Positions 21,636 to 21,927 of a stretch of 21,927 bases of DNA are shown here, in pieces. The notes under the pieces were generated by a model, which searched no databases, was not told the DNA's origin, and was given only the letters and a program-made list of their open reading frames with translations. Position 1 is the stretch's first letter; every line of letters starts with the position of its first letter. The translations under genes were made by a program, and so were the position numbers. Source of the stretch: SG8-41 sp035574195 (lineage in GTDB: Bacteria; Pseudomonadota; Gammaproteobacteria; Burkholderiales; SG8-41); NCBI GenBank assembly GCA_035574195.1, contig DATLZE010000123.1:1-21927 (forward strand), given 5' to 3'.

Positions 21636-21927
21636 TCACGCGGGGCCCGTCTTCCCCGGCGCAGCCCGCGCCCCAGCGAGCGCCCATTCGACGCAAGCGG
21701 CGGCGAGCGCTTGCGTTGCGTCCACGAGCGAGGCGGGCGGCGCGCACCCGGGCTCGAGCGCGACCGGGACCTCGGTGCAGGCGAGCACGATCGCCCGCGC
21801 GCCCCGCGCCGCGAGCCGGCGCGCCGCCCGCTCGAGCGCTTCCCGCGCCCGCTCGAGCGCGCCCGCCTTGACCTCGTGTATGCCCGCCATGACGAGGCTC
21901 GCCTGCTCGTCCGCGTCGGGCGCGAGC
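21636..21927 (-). CDS. Aspartate/glutamate racemase-family protein, C-terminal part
   Basis: The frame is open from the right edge to a stop at 21636-21638 and lacks its 5' end. The visible 96 residues begin LAPDADEQASLVMAGIHEVKAG, the stretch before the last third of Asp/Glu racemases, and contain GARAIVLACTEVPVAL with the second catalytic Cys in the CTE motif. LVDATQALAAACVEWAL and a short tail follow. The family interconverts L- and D-aspartate or -glutamate, or acts as related hydantoin racemases or maleate isomerases. The ATG at 21890 is internal, because homologous sequence extends upstream of it. Its position just upstream of and in line with the glutamate/aspartate importer fits amino-acid use, though the operon has its own promoter. 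Confidence 0.75.
   Translation of the reverse strand, partial: LAPDADEQASLVMAGIHEVKAGALERAREALERAARRLAARGARAIVLACTEVPVALEPGCAPPASLVDATQALAAACVEWALAGARAAPGKTGPA

Overview
The window is GC-rich (about two-thirds by eye), densely coded and looks like the chromosome of a betaproteobacterium, most likely a Burkholderiales-type organism. The reasons are a Bug/TctC-family solute receptor, a gltIJKL-order amino-acid importer, many exported binding proteins and strong GC-at-third-position coding. No rRNA, tRNA, CRISPR array or replication origin was seen. The species call is inference from gene families only.

Layout: (1) 1-576, a broken IS3-family transposase. Its similarity stops where a 147-bp element with 19-bp inverted ends begins; short GTCAG-containing repeats and a palindrome follow. 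(2) 577-4880, housekeeping and small genes: a PRPP-loop phosphoribosyltransferase, a small Cys-containing protein with one possible membrane segment, a zinc-ribbon protein, a divergent elongation factor P, a cryptic small membrane ORF with no ordinary start codon, an orphan ParB-like protein and an exported hypothetical protein. (3) 4900-12856, a metabolic locus. A folate-dependent GcvT/DmdA-like protein is transcribed leftward. Divergent from it, a three-subunit molybdenum hydroxylase (FAD, Mo and 2Fe-2S subunits, in that order), a UbiD-family decarboxylase and a Bug-type receptor run rightward. (4) 12958-16700, a leftward DppA-DppB-DppC-type ABC importer without its ATPases, divergent from an ArgE-type M20 deacetylase (16806-17978). 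(5) 18054-21526, a complete leftward acidic amino-acid importer gltI-gltJ-gltK-gltL, preceded by the 3' part of an aspartate/glutamate racemase-family gene that runs off the right edge.

How the parts may work together: the locus in (3) has the logic of catabolism of a (hetero)aromatic or other unsaturated acid. It offers capture by the Bug protein, hydroxylation by the Mo enzyme, decarboxylation by the prFMN-dependent UbiD enzyme, and possibly removal of a methyl group to tetrahydrofolate by the GcvT/DmdA-like protein. This combination is the best candidate in the window for a pathway not yet described; the substrate cannot be read from sequence. Regions (4) and (5) are nitrogen and amino-acid acquisition: peptide-type import beside an N-acyl amino-acid deacetylase, and glutamate/aspartate import beside an Asp/Glu racemase homologue.

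Regulatory signals I can support are modest. There are sigma70-like promoters upstream of argE, of the gltI operon and of the Mo-hydroxylase genes. An intrinsic terminator is embedded in the last codons of the UbiD gene, a hairpin lies between gltI and gltJ, and hairpins lie between two convergent gene pairs. Motif recognition was by eye; no alignment or database search was run.
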